The notes under the pieces were generated by a model that worked only from the letters and a program-made list of their open reading frames with translations, searched no databases and had not been told where the DNA came from. A stretch of 64,000 bases of DNA from Dermabacter hominis NBRC 106157 (GTDB taxonomy: Bacteria > Actinomycetota > Actinomycetes > Actinomycetales > Dermabacteraceae), in contig NZ_BCSI01000002.1 of the NCBI RefSeq assembly GCF_001570785.1, positions 186,001 through 250,000 of the forward strand. The letters are read 5' to 3'. Shown one piece after another: positions 1 through 7,980 of the stretch; within the stretch, counting starts at the first letter, position 1, and each line of letters opens with the position of its first letter. The translations under genes were made by a program, and so were the position numbers.

Positions 1-710
1 ATACCCTGCTTCTTCGCGAACTTGAGGCCCTTGTAGTCCCAATACGTGTAGGTCCCGGGGGCATCGAGCCAGTCGCGCGTGAGGTCGGCGTAGCCCGCGT
101 TCTCGAGCGCCGCGATGGCGTCACGCTCGGGTGCGCTCACGTGGGTTTTCCCCTCGAAGGCCGCCATGTCCCAAACATCGGCGTCGGTGGGCGCGACGTT
201 GAAGTCGCCCGTGAAGAGAGTCGCCGAGTTCTCGCCGGGCGCCTCGCCCGGCCCGCCGGCATCGAGGCGCGAGGCCGCGTAATCGCGCAGGGCCTCGAGC
301 CACGCGAGTTTGTACGGATAGTGCGGATTGTCGAGTTCTCGCCCGTTCGGGACGTAAAGGCTCCACAGCTCAAGGGGCGCGCAGTCGCTCGAGGCGTCTC
401 CCACGACGGCCCCAATGGCGCGGGCCTCGACGACCCCATCATCCCCTTCGCCCCAGGCGGGAATCGAGGGGATCTCGCGGCGCACCTCACGAAGGCCCAC
501 GCGCGAGGCGATCGCGACGCCGTTCCACTGGTTAAAGCCGTGGGCGGCGACTTCGAATCCGCGCTCGGTGAGCCCGCTGAGGTCGAGCTGCTCGGGTTTG
601 GCTTTGATCTCCTGAAGTGCGATGACGTCGATCTTGCGGGTATCGATCACCTCGAGGAGGCGGGGCATCCGTGCGCGAAGGGAATTGATGTTCCAGGTGG
701 CAATTCGCAT
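1..710 (-). CDS. xthA: Exodeoxyribonuclease III, 3' end outside window
   Basis: AP endonuclease / 3'-5' exonuclease of base-excision repair. Translating the minus strand from the ATG at 710 gives about 236 residues of open frame running off the window edge, against roughly 260-270 for the family, so only the C-terminus is missing. Visible exonuclease-endonuclease-phosphatase motifs are ATWNINSLR (4-12), the metal ligand Glu34 in ALQEIKA, LYVPNG (118-123) and GDFNVAP (168-174) with Asp169 and Asn171. The catalytic C-terminal His lies beyond the edge. It is divergent from the SDR gene at 759, leaving only about 48 bp for both promoters. Confidence 0.93.
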   Translation of the reverse strand, partial: MRIATWNINSLRARMPRLLEVIDTRKIDVIALQEIKAKPEQLDLSGLTERGFEVAAHGFNQWNGVAIASRVGLREVRREIPSIPAWGEGDDGVVEARAIGAVVGDASSDCAPLELWSLYVPNGRELDNPHYPYKLAWLEALRDYAASRLDAGGPGEAPGENSATLFTGDFNVAPTDADVWDMAAFEGKTHVSAPERDAIAALENAGYADLTRDWLDAPGTYTYWDYKGLKFAKKQG

Positions 711-758
711 GCGTCCATCCTATGGGTGCATGAAGGTTCGCGTGGATACGCTTAAGGC

Positions 759-1604
759 ATGACTCTCGCGCTCATCACCGGCTCAACCTCCGGCCTCGGC
801 CTCGAATTTGCGTGGCAGCTCGCAGGCAGCGGCCACGACCTCGTGCTCGTGGCGCGAAACGAGGATCGCCTCGCGGCAGTGGCCGCGCAGATTAAGGCGG
901 TGTCTGGCACTCGCGTCAGCATTCTCCCGGCGGATATTTCGGTCCAGGCCGATGTGGAGCGCGTGGCCCGTCGCCTGCTCGACCCCGTTGACCCCATTGG
1001 CCTGCTCGTCAATAACACTGGGCATTCGGTGCGCGCCTCGTTTCTTGAAGGAGAGATCGAGGAGTTTCTCGAAGAGGTCGATTTCGACGTGCGCGCGACC
1101 CTGATCCTTGCACACGCAGCGGCGACGGCGATGACACGTAAGGGCGCCGGGGCGATCCTCAACGTCTCGTCGATGGCGGGGTTCACCGCGACAAACCTCT
1201 CGGCGGCGGCGAAGAGCTGGGTCGTTATTTTTACGGAGTACCTCGCGCAGGAACTCGAAGGAACGGGCGTGAGCGCGACCGTGCTGATTCCGGGTTTCGT
1301 GCACACCGAGAGCCACCACAACGCCGCCGTCAACATGGAGGGCGCGCCGCGCGTGACGTGGCTGAAGGCCCCGTTCGTCGTGCAGCATGCCCTCAAAGAC
1401 GTGGCGGCGGGACAGGTCGTCTCGGTGCCATCGCTGGCCTACAACCCCGAAGCGCTCGGGCGGGCGACGCCCGGGGTGCTCAGGCGTGCATTCCAAAGCG
1501 AGGCGATCGCGCATGCCATGAGTAAGGCTCGTATGCGTAAGGTCGAGCGGGCCGCGGCGCGCAGATCGATGTTCGATCGATTGCTGCGCAAACCTCGGGA
1601 CTGA
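759..1604 (+). CDS. SDR-family protein lacking the catalytic tyrosine
   Basis: 281 aa with a Rossmann fold of the classical short-chain dehydrogenase family. The cofactor loop TGSTSGLGLEF (7-17), NNTG (85-88) and the SDR serine (NVSSMAG, around Ser138) are present. The YxxxK motif is not: around Lys152 the sequence is TNLSAAAKSWV, so the residue four before the lysine is Ser148 and no tyrosine is nearby. The C-terminal 60 residues are basic. It may bind NAD(P)H without normal oxidoreductase catalysis, or use other chemistry. Substrate unknown. Fold assignment is firm; activity is uncertain. Confidence 0.85.
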   Translation: MTLALITGSTSGLGLEFAWQLAGSGHDLVLVARNEDRLAAVAAQIKAVSGTRVSILPADISVQADVERVARRLLDPVDPIGLLVNNTGHSVRASFLEGEIEEFLEEVDFDVRATLILAHAAATAMTRKGAGAILNVSSMAGFTATNLSAAAKSWVVIFTEYLAQELEGTGVSATVLIPGFVHTESHHNAAVNMEGAPRVTWLKAPFVVQHALKDVAAGQVVSVPSLAYNPEALGRATPGVLRRAFQSEAIAHAMSKARMRKVERAAARRSMFDRLLRKPRD

Positions 1605-1648
1605 CCCCACGCCTGAAGGCGGAGAAAAGACGCGACGGCGCCGGATCG

Positions 1649-2563
1649 TTACGGCTGATCAACCGCGAACGTGTCGCACGCCTTGTAGGTGCCCTCGTTG
1701 TAGCCCTTCACGAACCAGTTGCGGCGTTGCGCTGAGGAGCCGTGCGTCCACGTGTCAGGCATGACCTGCCCGCCCGTAACTTCGCCCTGAATGTGGTCGT
1801 CGCCCACGGCGCTCGCGGCGCTGAGCGCATCGTCGACGTCCTTGTCGCTGAGGGGTTCGAGCATCGTCGTGCCGTTATCGTCGACCGTTGTCGCGGCGTG
1901 GTGAGCCCACATGCCGGCGTAGCAGTCCGCCTGAAGCTCAAGTCGCACCTGATCCGAATCGGGGCCCGTTCCCGAACGATCGATCGAATTCATCGTGCCG
2001 TCGAGGCGCTGAATGTGATGACCGTATTCGTGCGCGACAACGTAGGCCTTCGCGAGCTGACCGCTGCTCGCCCCGAAGCGCGAGCTGAGCTGCTGGTAGA
2101 ACGAGGTGTCGACGTAGATCGTGGAGTCGGCGGGGCAATAGAACGGGCCCGTCGCAGAGGTGGCGGGACCGCAGCCCGTGTTAACCGAGTCGGTGAATAC
2201 AACCGCCTGTGGTTCCTGAAACTTGAAACCGGCATTCTTAGCCTGGCCTTCCCACAGGGAGTCGGCGGACTCGACGGTGGCCTGTACGAGGCAGTCGTCG
2301 TTGTCGTTTGCGTCGGCGCCGGTTTGGCATTCCTCGAGAACGGTCCCCTGCTGAGGCTGCTGTGCACTTGGGGCGGGGCCGGCGCCGCCACCAAGCAGCA
2401 TCGACGGATCGACTCCGAGGAAGAGTAAGACGATCACGAGGACGAGTGTGCCGAGGCCGCCGCCACCGAGGGCGATTGCGCCTCCGCGGCGCATGCCGCC
2501 CCCGCCGCCGGAGCTGCGGCGGGTGTTGTCGGAGCGGATCTCGGAATTGGGGTTGAAGGTCAT
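1649..2563 (-). CDS. Neutral zinc metallopeptidase, YpfJ family
   Basis: 304 aa. The basic, Gly-rich N-terminus is followed by one membrane segment (about 37-50), a Gly/Pro/Gln-rich linker, then the extracytoplasmic peptidase domain. The zinc-binding HExxH motif is HEYGH (178-182) within VVAHEYGHHIQ. Family members are membrane-anchored proteins with an M48-like zinc site and no well-established substrate. It is convergent with the SDR gene (44 bp apart) and divergent from fadD. Length and order match the family; the start at 2563 places the membrane anchor correctly. Confidence 0.9.
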   Translation of the reverse strand: MTFNPNSEIRSDNTRRSSGGGGGMRRGGAIALGGGGLGTLVLVIVLLFLGVDPSMLLGGGAGPAPSAQQPQQGTVLEECQTGADANDNDDCLVQATVESADSLWEGQAKNAGFKFQEPQAVVFTDSVNTGCGPATSATGPFYCPADSTIYVDTSFYQQLSSRFGASSGQLAKAYVVAHEYGHHIQRLDGTMNSIDRSGTGPDSDQVRLELQADCYAGMWAHHAATTVDDNGTTMLEPLSDKDVDDALSAASAVGDDHIQGEVTGGQVMPDTWTHGSSAQRRNWFVKGYNEGTYKACDTFAVDQP

Positions 2564-2660
2564 GCTGCCAATCTACCGTTTTATGCCGGATTTTCCCCGG
2601 GGTTTGCGACCCGGAGGCAACGTGGCGATGTGATTCAGCGTCTAACCTTTAGACTGGTTA

Positions 2661-2685
2661 CGGTTCCGTAGCCTGCGGTTCCGTA
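2661..2685. promoter_or_regulatory. Direct repeat in the fadD/metallopeptidase promoter region
   Basis: The 10-mer CGGTTCCGTA occurs at 2661-2670 and again at 2676-2685, with 15-bp periodicity, in the 144-bp gap between the divergent metallopeptidase and fadD genes. It could be an operator. Its role is inference from position and repetition only. Confidence 0.35.
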
Positions 2686-2707
2686 TCCGACGCGAAAGTA
2701 CCTATTT

Positions 2708-4633
2708 ATGCCCACCTCTTTGCGCGAATACACGAGCCCGCTGCTTGTCGAATCGAACGATAGTGAGCGCCTCACCGACCTCTTCGTGAAACGGGATGGC
2801 GAGGCCCCCGAGCACATCGCCTTCCAGGTCCCTGCCGGCACCGATGCTGCGGGAGCGACCGTGTGGAGCGACGTGACCACGCGGGAGTTCTTCGATTCCG
2901 CTCGCGCCTTGGCGCGCCATTTCATCGCTGCAGGCGTGAGGCCGGGTGACGCGATTTCGATCATGGGGCCCACGCGCTACGAATGGGTACTCGCCGACGT
3001 CGCTGTGCTGTGGGCGGGTGCGGTCGTCGTGCCGATTTACGATACGAGCGCCCCGGCCCAGGTGGAGGCGATCGTCGAAGACGCGGGGGTCACGCGCGCC
3101 ATTGCCGGCACCGCGCAGCAAGCCGAGTCGCTCACGCATGCCCTTGGCGGGGCGGATCGCGTGTGGACGATGGAAGAAGTGAGCGGCTACGAATGCGTGA
3201 GCGCGCTCGCGGCACGCGAGCCCGAAACACCGGTGAGCGAGGCTGATCTTGAGCGTGCGCGCACCTCCCGCACTCTCGAGGACGTCGCCACGATCGTCTA
3301 CACGTCGGGAACGACGAGCGACCCGAAGGGCGTGCAGCTCACGCATGGCAATTTCGTGGCGCAGTTGCAAAATATCGGCGTCTCCCACGGGGAGGTGCTC
3401 AACGAGCACGGGTCGACGATCCTTTTTCTCCCGCTTTCGCACGTGCTCGCGCGCGGCGTGCAACTCATTTGCCTCGCGCTCGGGATGCGCGTCGCCCACC
3501 TCTCCGATACGTCGCGTGTCATCCCCACCTTCGCGGAGATCCGCCCGACGTTTGTCATGGTCGTTCCGCGCGTGCTCGAGAAAATCCTTAACGCTGTCGC
3601 CGCGCAGGCCGATAAAAAGCATGTGGGGCGCCTGTGGAAGGACGCGCGAGAGACAGCCGTGCGGATCGGCATGATTGGGGAAGGTTTTCACGAGAGGGAA
3701 CGGCCGAAGCTTCCGTTCCGCCTCGCGGCGAAGCGTGCGCTTTACGAGCGCGTCTTCTATCGAACCATTCGCACGCTCTTGGGTGGGAATATTCAATACA
3801 TCCTGTGCGGCGGCGCGAAACTTCACCCCTCGCTCGCGCTCGCGTTTCGAGGCTTCGGCATCCCGATCATCGAGGGCTATGGCCTCACGGAAACGACCGC
3901 CCCGATCGCCGCGAACCGCCCGGGTGACCTCACGGCGGGCAGCGTGGGTGTCCCCGTTCCCGGCACGACGATCCGCATCAGCGAGGAAGGTGAGGTGCTT
4001 GCGAAGGGGCCCGGGGTCTCGCCTGGATACCGCAATCCCGAGCACACGGCGGCGGCATATTCCGACGGTTTCTTGCGCACCGGTGATCTGGGAAGTCTCG
4101 ATAGTTCCGGCCGCCTCACGCTGTGCGGACGCTCGAAGGATGTCATCGTGACCTCCGGCGGTAAGACGATCGAACCCGCCGGTTGGGAGGGCGCCGTCGA
4201 ACAGCATCCGAGCGTGGCGTACGCGGTCGCCGTTGGCGATGATCGTCCCTACCTCACGGCGCTTCTCATCGAGCACACGGAGGACGGCGAGGTCTCGGGT
4301 GACGACATCGAGATCATTGAAAATCCCAAGCTCATCGCGGAAATCCTGCCCTATCTCGAGAACGCGAACCTCGACGTGTCGCGAACGGAACGCATCAAGA
4401 AGTTTGCGCTCGTACGGGCGAATCTCGCGGACCCGAACCTAGTCACGCCTTCGCTCAAGCTGCGTCGCGCGGCCTTCCTCGAGAAGGCGAAAGCGGCTAT
4501 CGAGGAGCTTTATGAGAAGGCACCGAAGGCGTCGATTCACGAGATCGTGAAGCGTGAGATCGTCGAAAAGGCCTCGGAGATCAAGGCGAAAAGGGCGGAT
4601 AAGCCGGAAAAGAGTGATTCCCCTGGTGAGTAG
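2708..4633 (+). CDS. fadD: Long-chain fatty acyl-CoA synthetase (FadD15-like)
   Basis: 641 aa adenylate-forming enzyme that activates fatty acids to acyl-CoA via acyl-AMP. The P-loop motif YTSGTTSDPKGVQLTH lies near residue 198, GYGLTETTAP near 388, the hinge region FLRTGDLG near 456, and GRSKDVIVTSGGKTIEP near 475. Length and the N-terminal REYTSPLLV resemble the actinobacterial FadD15 group. The C-terminus ends in a Lys/Glu-rich helix. ATG 2708 has only a weak Shine-Dalgarno sequence. It stands alone, with dedA 75 bp downstream. Chain-length preference cannot be read from sequence. Confidence 0.92.
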   Translation: MPTSLREYTSPLLVESNDSERLTDLFVKRDGEAPEHIAFQVPAGTDAAGATVWSDVTTREFFDSARALARHFIAAGVRPGDAISIMGPTRYEWVLADVAVLWAGAVVVPIYDTSAPAQVEAIVEDAGVTRAIAGTAQQAESLTHALGGADRVWTMEEVSGYECVSALAAREPETPVSEADLERARTSRTLEDVATIVYTSGTTSDPKGVQLTHGNFVAQLQNIGVSHGEVLNEHGSTILFLPLSHVLARGVQLICLALGMRVAHLSDTSRVIPTFAEIRPTFVMVVPRVLEKILNAVAAQADKKHVGRLWKDARETAVRIGMIGEGFHERERPKLPFRLAAKRALYERVFYRTIRTLLGGNIQYILCGGAKLHPSLALAFRGFGIPIIEGYGLTETTAPIAANRPGDLTAGSVGVPVPGTTIRISEEGEVLAKGPGVSPGYRNPEHTAAAYSDGFLRTGDLGSLDSSGRLTLCGRSKDVIVTSGGKTIEPAGWEGAVEQHPSVAYAVAVGDDRPYLTALLIEHTEDGEVSGDDIEIIENPKLIAEILPYLENANLDVSRTERIKKFALVRANLADPNLVTPSLKLRRAAFLEKAKAAIEELYEKAPKASIHEIVKREIVEKASEIKAKRADKPEKSDSPGE

Positions 4634-4708
4634 TGCCAGCTAAGGGGTACGTACACTTGGACGGCCGAACATGCGCTTCGGCCCGCGCACGAAAAGAAGG
4701 GTTTTTCC

Positions 4709-5353
4709 GTGAACATTGTTGAATGGGCGATTAGCATCATGAGCTCGATGGGGGGCTTCGGCGTGATGCTCCTGCTGCTGCTCGAATGCGTGTTTCCGCC
4801 GATCCCCTCGGAAGTGATCCTTCCGCTCGCGGGCGTAACCGCGGGAACGGGCGAACATTCGTTTTGGGTGTTGCTGATCTGGTCGGTGGTCGGCTCGACC
4901 CTGGGCGCCTTCATTCTTTACGGACTCGGGCGAATTCTCGGTCCCGAGCGCACGCGCGCCCTGTTCATTAAGCTCCCGCTTATCAACGTCGAGGATTACG
5001 AGAAGACGAACGCCTGGGTCGACAATCACGGGATGAAGGGCGTCTTCTTCGGGCGTTTCATTCCGGGCATCCGCTCGCTCATCTCGATCCCTGCGGGCAT
5101 GTTTGCGATGAAGCTTCCCATGTTCACACTGCTGACGGCCCTGGGAAGCGCGATATGGAACTCGATCTTCCTCGCGTTCGGCTACTTCCTCGGCACGCAG
5201 TGGCACGTGATCGAGCCCTACACGGACATCTTCTCGAAGGTCTGCTACGTGCTCGTCATCCTCGTGGTGCTCTACTTCTTCGTGAAGCTCGTTCGTCGTG
5301 AGCGCCGCCGCAAGAGCCTCGGCCTTCCCGACCCAGACGACGCCGTCAAGTAA
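4709..5353 (+). CDS. DedA-family membrane protein
   Basis: 214 aa integral membrane protein of the DedA/SNARE-associated (VTT) family, now linked to lipid flipping and membrane-potential maintenance. The family signature is clear: an N-terminal segment with the acidic patch LLECVFPPIPSEV, then FFGRFIPGIRSLISIPAG at about 111-128 with conserved Gly, Arg and Pro. The C-terminal transmembrane helix ends in a basic tail. GTG start at 4709. Its stop overlaps the next gene's start by one base, so the two are translationally coupled. Confidence 0.92.
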   Translation: MNIVEWAISIMSSMGGFGVMLLLLLECVFPPIPSEVILPLAGVTAGTGEHSFWVLLIWSVVGSTLGAFILYGLGRILGPERTRALFIKLPLINVEDYEKTNAWVDNHGMKGVFFGRFIPGIRSLISIPAGMFAMKLPMFTLLTALGSAIWNSIFLAFGYFLGTQWHVIEPYTDIFSKVCYVLVILVVLYFFVKLVRRERRRKSLGLPDPDDAVK

Positions 5354-5985
5354 TGTCTGGCGAGCGCGAAGTCGGCGTGGGCCCCTGGCAGGGGGACTGG
5401 CCGGAGGAACCTCACTACGATCCGGCGCTGCTTGAAGCGGGGGACCGTCGGAACGTTCCCGACCGATACCGGTACTGGCGCCGGGAAGCGATTATCGCGG
5501 ATCTCGACGCCCACTACCGCAACGGCCTGCACGTCGCGATCGAGAACATTGACCATGACTTCAATATCGGCTCGATCGTGCGCACCGCGAACGCATTTGG
5601 GGTCGCGGCCTTCCACATCGTTGGAAAGAAGCGGTGGAATCGACGCGGGGCAATGGTGACGGATCGCTACCAGCACGAGTTTCACCACGCGAGGCCCGAA
5701 GACTTCCTCCAGTGGGCTCGCGACAACGATCGCGCGGTCGTCGCGGTCGATATCGTCCCCGGCGCCGTCCCTCTCGAACACACGCGCCTACCGGAAAACG
5801 CCGTGCTCGTGTTCGGTGAAGAAGGCGGGGGAGTGTCGAAGCCGCTCATCGATGCGGCTGCGCTCACGGTCGCGATTTCTCAGTTCGGCAGCACGCGCTC
5901 GATCAACGTCGGGCACGCTGCCGCGATTGTGATGCACACGTGGGTGAGTCAACACGTCGAGATTCCGCGCGAACTAACGCTGTAG
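5353..5985 (+). CDS. TrmH/SpoU-family RNA 2'-O-methyltransferase
   Basis: 210 aa SPOUT-class methylase. The three SpoU motifs are visible: HDFNIGSIVRTANAFGV (about 73-89), VFGEEGGGVS (about 154-163) and STRSINVGHAAAIVMH (about 181-196), which form the knotted SAM site. It acts on rRNA or tRNA; the exact target is not readable. The ATG at 5353 overlaps the dedA TAA (taATG). No separate RNA-binding domain is present, so it belongs to the short class. Confidence 0.9.
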   Translation: MSGEREVGVGPWQGDWPEEPHYDPALLEAGDRRNVPDRYRYWRREAIIADLDAHYRNGLHVAIENIDHDFNIGSIVRTANAFGVAAFHIVGKKRWNRRGAMVTDRYQHEFHHARPEDFLQWARDNDRAVVAVDIVPGAVPLEHTRLPENAVLVFGEEGGGVSKPLIDAAALTVAISQFGSTRSINVGHAAAIVMHTWVSQHVEIPRELTL

Positions 5986-6033
5986 CTGCGGGAGCGACGA
6001 GGATCGTCAGAGATGTTTCTGACCTGGGAAGTA

Positions 6034-6069
6034 GGGTGAAAGGGCAACGGCGCAAACCGCCGAACACCC
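6034..6069 (+). promoter_or_regulatory. Structured leader before the alcohol dehydrogenase gene
   Basis: A GGGTG/CACCC stem encloses an inner CGGCG-caaac-CGCCG hairpin (about 6049-6063), ending about 20 bases before the start codon. It does not match a riboswitch class I recognise. The core word tgaaagggcaa also occurs in the leader of the aldolase gene (about 10085). Confidence 0.35.
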
Positions 6070-6091
6070 GATCCATGGTTAGGAGCACACC

Positions 6092-7162
6092 ATGAGCATT
6101 ACCGTGAAAGCTCTGCAAAAAACTGGCCCGGAAGAGCCCTTCAAGGTCGTCAATATCGAGCGCCGCGAGCCACAGGGAACCGATGTTCTCATCGACATTA
6201 AGGCCGCCGGCGTGTGCCACAGCGACATCCACACGATTCGCAATGAGTGGGGCCCCGCGAAGTTCCCACTCGCCGTTGGCCACGAGATCGCGGGAGTGGT
6301 CGAGGCCGTCGGCCCCGACGTCACGAAGTACAAGGTCGGCGACCGCGTTGGTGTCGGCTGCCTCGTCGGTTCGTGTGGCGAGTGCGAGCAGTGCAACAAG
6401 GGTTTCGAGAACAACTGCTTGAACGGCGCGATCGGCACCTATAACGCGATCGATGAGGACGGCACCGTCACTCAGGGCGGCTACTCACAAAAGGTCACCG
6501 TGCGCGAGCGTTTCGTGTGCCGCATTCCCGACTCACTCGACTTTGATGTGGCCGCACCGCTTCTGTGCGCAGGTATCACGACCTATTCGCCGCTCGCGAC
6601 GTGGGAGGTAGGCGAAGGCCAGGAGGTCGCGGTCGCGGGTCTCGGTGGGCTCGGCCACATGGGCGTGCAGATTGCCGCGGCGAAGGGCGCCGAGGTGAGT
6701 GTCATTTCTCGCTCGCGTAAAAAGGAAGAGGACGCCCTCGCGCTTGGCGCGAAGGAACTCCTCGCCACCGGTGAGGACGAAAACTTCTTCGAGACCCACA
6801 AGGGCAAGTTCGATTTCATTCTCAACACGATCAGCGCCGAGTTCGACCTCCCGGGCTTCATGGATCTGCTCAAGCCGGGCGGAAAAATGGTGCTCGTCGG
6901 CCTTCCTCCCGAGGGCATGCCGATCCCAACCCGTTCCCTCACGGGCGGTCGCAAGGTTCTAGCCGGCTCAAACATTGGCGGCCTCCCCGAGACCCAGGAC
7001 ATGCTCGACTTCTGTGGAGAACACAACATCGGCGCGAAGATCGAGATCATTGGCGTGAACGACGTCGATGCGGCCTACGATCGCGTCGTCAAGGGGGATG
7101 TGCACTTCCGTTTCGTCATCGATACCTCGACGTTCGACGACGCCGAGGTTGAGGAGGCCTGA
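6092..7162 (+). CDS. Zinc-dependent alcohol dehydrogenase (YahK/CAD-like)
   Basis: 356 aa medium-chain dehydrogenase/reductase that interconverts alcohols and aldehydes with NAD(P)H. Catalytic zinc ligands are visible in GVCHSDIH (about 36-43) and GHE (about 63-65). The structural zinc loop with four Cys is CLVGSCGECEQCNKGFENNC (about 90-109). The nucleotide-binding GLGGLGHMGVQ lies near 184-194. The sequence sits with the cinnamyl-alcohol-dehydrogenase/YahK branch. The start follows a good AGGAG. Substrate is unknown. It is convergent with the response regulator, 7 bp away. Confidence 0.92.
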   Translation: MSITVKALQKTGPEEPFKVVNIERREPQGTDVLIDIKAAGVCHSDIHTIRNEWGPAKFPLAVGHEIAGVVEAVGPDVTKYKVGDRVGVGCLVGSCGECEQCNKGFENNCLNGAIGTYNAIDEDGTVTQGGYSQKVTVRERFVCRIPDSLDFDVAAPLLCAGITTYSPLATWEVGEGQEVAVAGLGGLGHMGVQIAAAKGAEVSVISRSRKKEEDALALGAKELLATGEDENFFETHKGKFDFILNTISAEFDLPGFMDLLKPGGKMVLVGLPPEGMPIPTRSLTGGRKVLAGSNIGGLPETQDMLDFCGEHNIGAKIEIIGVNDVDAAYDRVVKGDVHFRFVIDTSTFDDAEVEEA

Positions 7163-7169
7163 GCCCCGC

Positions 7170-7862
7170 TCAGTCTTCGCCGATTTCCACGAGTCCCGAT
7201 TCGTAGGCGGCCACGACGATCTGTGTGCGGTCGCGAAGGCATAGTTTTTGCAGGATGTGGGACACGTGGGTTTTCACGGTGGGCTCCGCGAGAAACATCG
7301 TGGAGCCCACTTCAGCATTAGAGAGCCCTTTCGCGACGAGCTTCGCGACCTCGCGCTCACGGTCCGTGAGAGCAGCAATGGCCTTGGTGAGGGCGGGATC
7401 GGTCCGACGCTGGCTGCGCGTAAGCGCGCCAAAATCCTCAATGACTTTCCGCGTGATGGAGGGGGAGAGGAGGGCCCCACCGCGATAGACCTTCCGCACG
7501 GCATCGACGAGTTCCTCGACTTCGGCGTCCTTGAGCAGGAAGCCGCTCGCGCCTCCCTTGAGAGCCGTGAACACGTAGTCGTCGGCGTCGAAAGTGGTGA
7601 GGATGATGACGCGCGGCGCGGGATCGAGACCGGCGCGGAAGATTTCCTCCATCGCGGCGAGCCCGTCGAGGTTCGGCATACGGATGTCCATGAGGATGAT
7701 GTCGGGCCGATTCTTAAGCGCGGCGTCGATGGCTTCGCGGCCGTCGGAGGCAGTGGCGACGACGTCGATGTCTGCTTGCGCTGCGAGGAGTGCCTCGAAG
7801 CCGGCGCGCACCATGGGCTGGTCGTCAGCGATGATGACGCGGATGGGGGAGTTTTGGCTCAT
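7170..7862 (-). CDS. NarL-family response regulator
   Basis: 230 aa. An N-terminal receiver domain has the acidic pair DD (13-14), the phospho-acceptor Asp59 in ILMDIRMPNLDG, TTFDADDY and the lysine in FLLKDAE. A LuxR/GerE helix-turn-helix (about 165-225) contains LTDREREVAKLVAKGLSNAEV. It is divergent from the histidine kinase at 7981 and presumably its partner. Regulated genes are unknown; the 118-bp shared promoter is an obvious autoregulation site. Confidence 0.93.
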   Translation of the reverse strand: MSQNSPIRVIIADDQPMVRAGFEALLAAQADIDVVATASDGREAIDAALKNRPDIILMDIRMPNLDGLAAMEEIFRAGLDPAPRVIILTTFDADDYVFTALKGGASGFLLKDAEVEELVDAVRKVYRGGALLSPSITRKVIEDFGALTRSQRRTDPALTKAIAALTDREREVAKLVAKGLSNAEVGSTMFLAEPTVKTHVSHILQKLCLRDRTQIVVAAYESGLVEIGED

Positions 7863-7980
7863 GTCTTAAGCCTAGGTCAGAGGGCGCGCCCTCACGCGAA
7901 TAACGGCTCATCCATAAGTATTGCCGTGAACAAGACCGGGGGGTGATGTCGAGTTCTGCCTGGGCGTCTACGGTTAACCC

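Noticed and set aside
2702-4276. Long open frame antisense to fadD (524 codons)
   Set aside because: Arg/His-rich composition and no family features; a shadow of the high-GC fadD gene. Similar long antisense frames over ppdK, fba, pstA and the NHL gene were rejected for the same reason.
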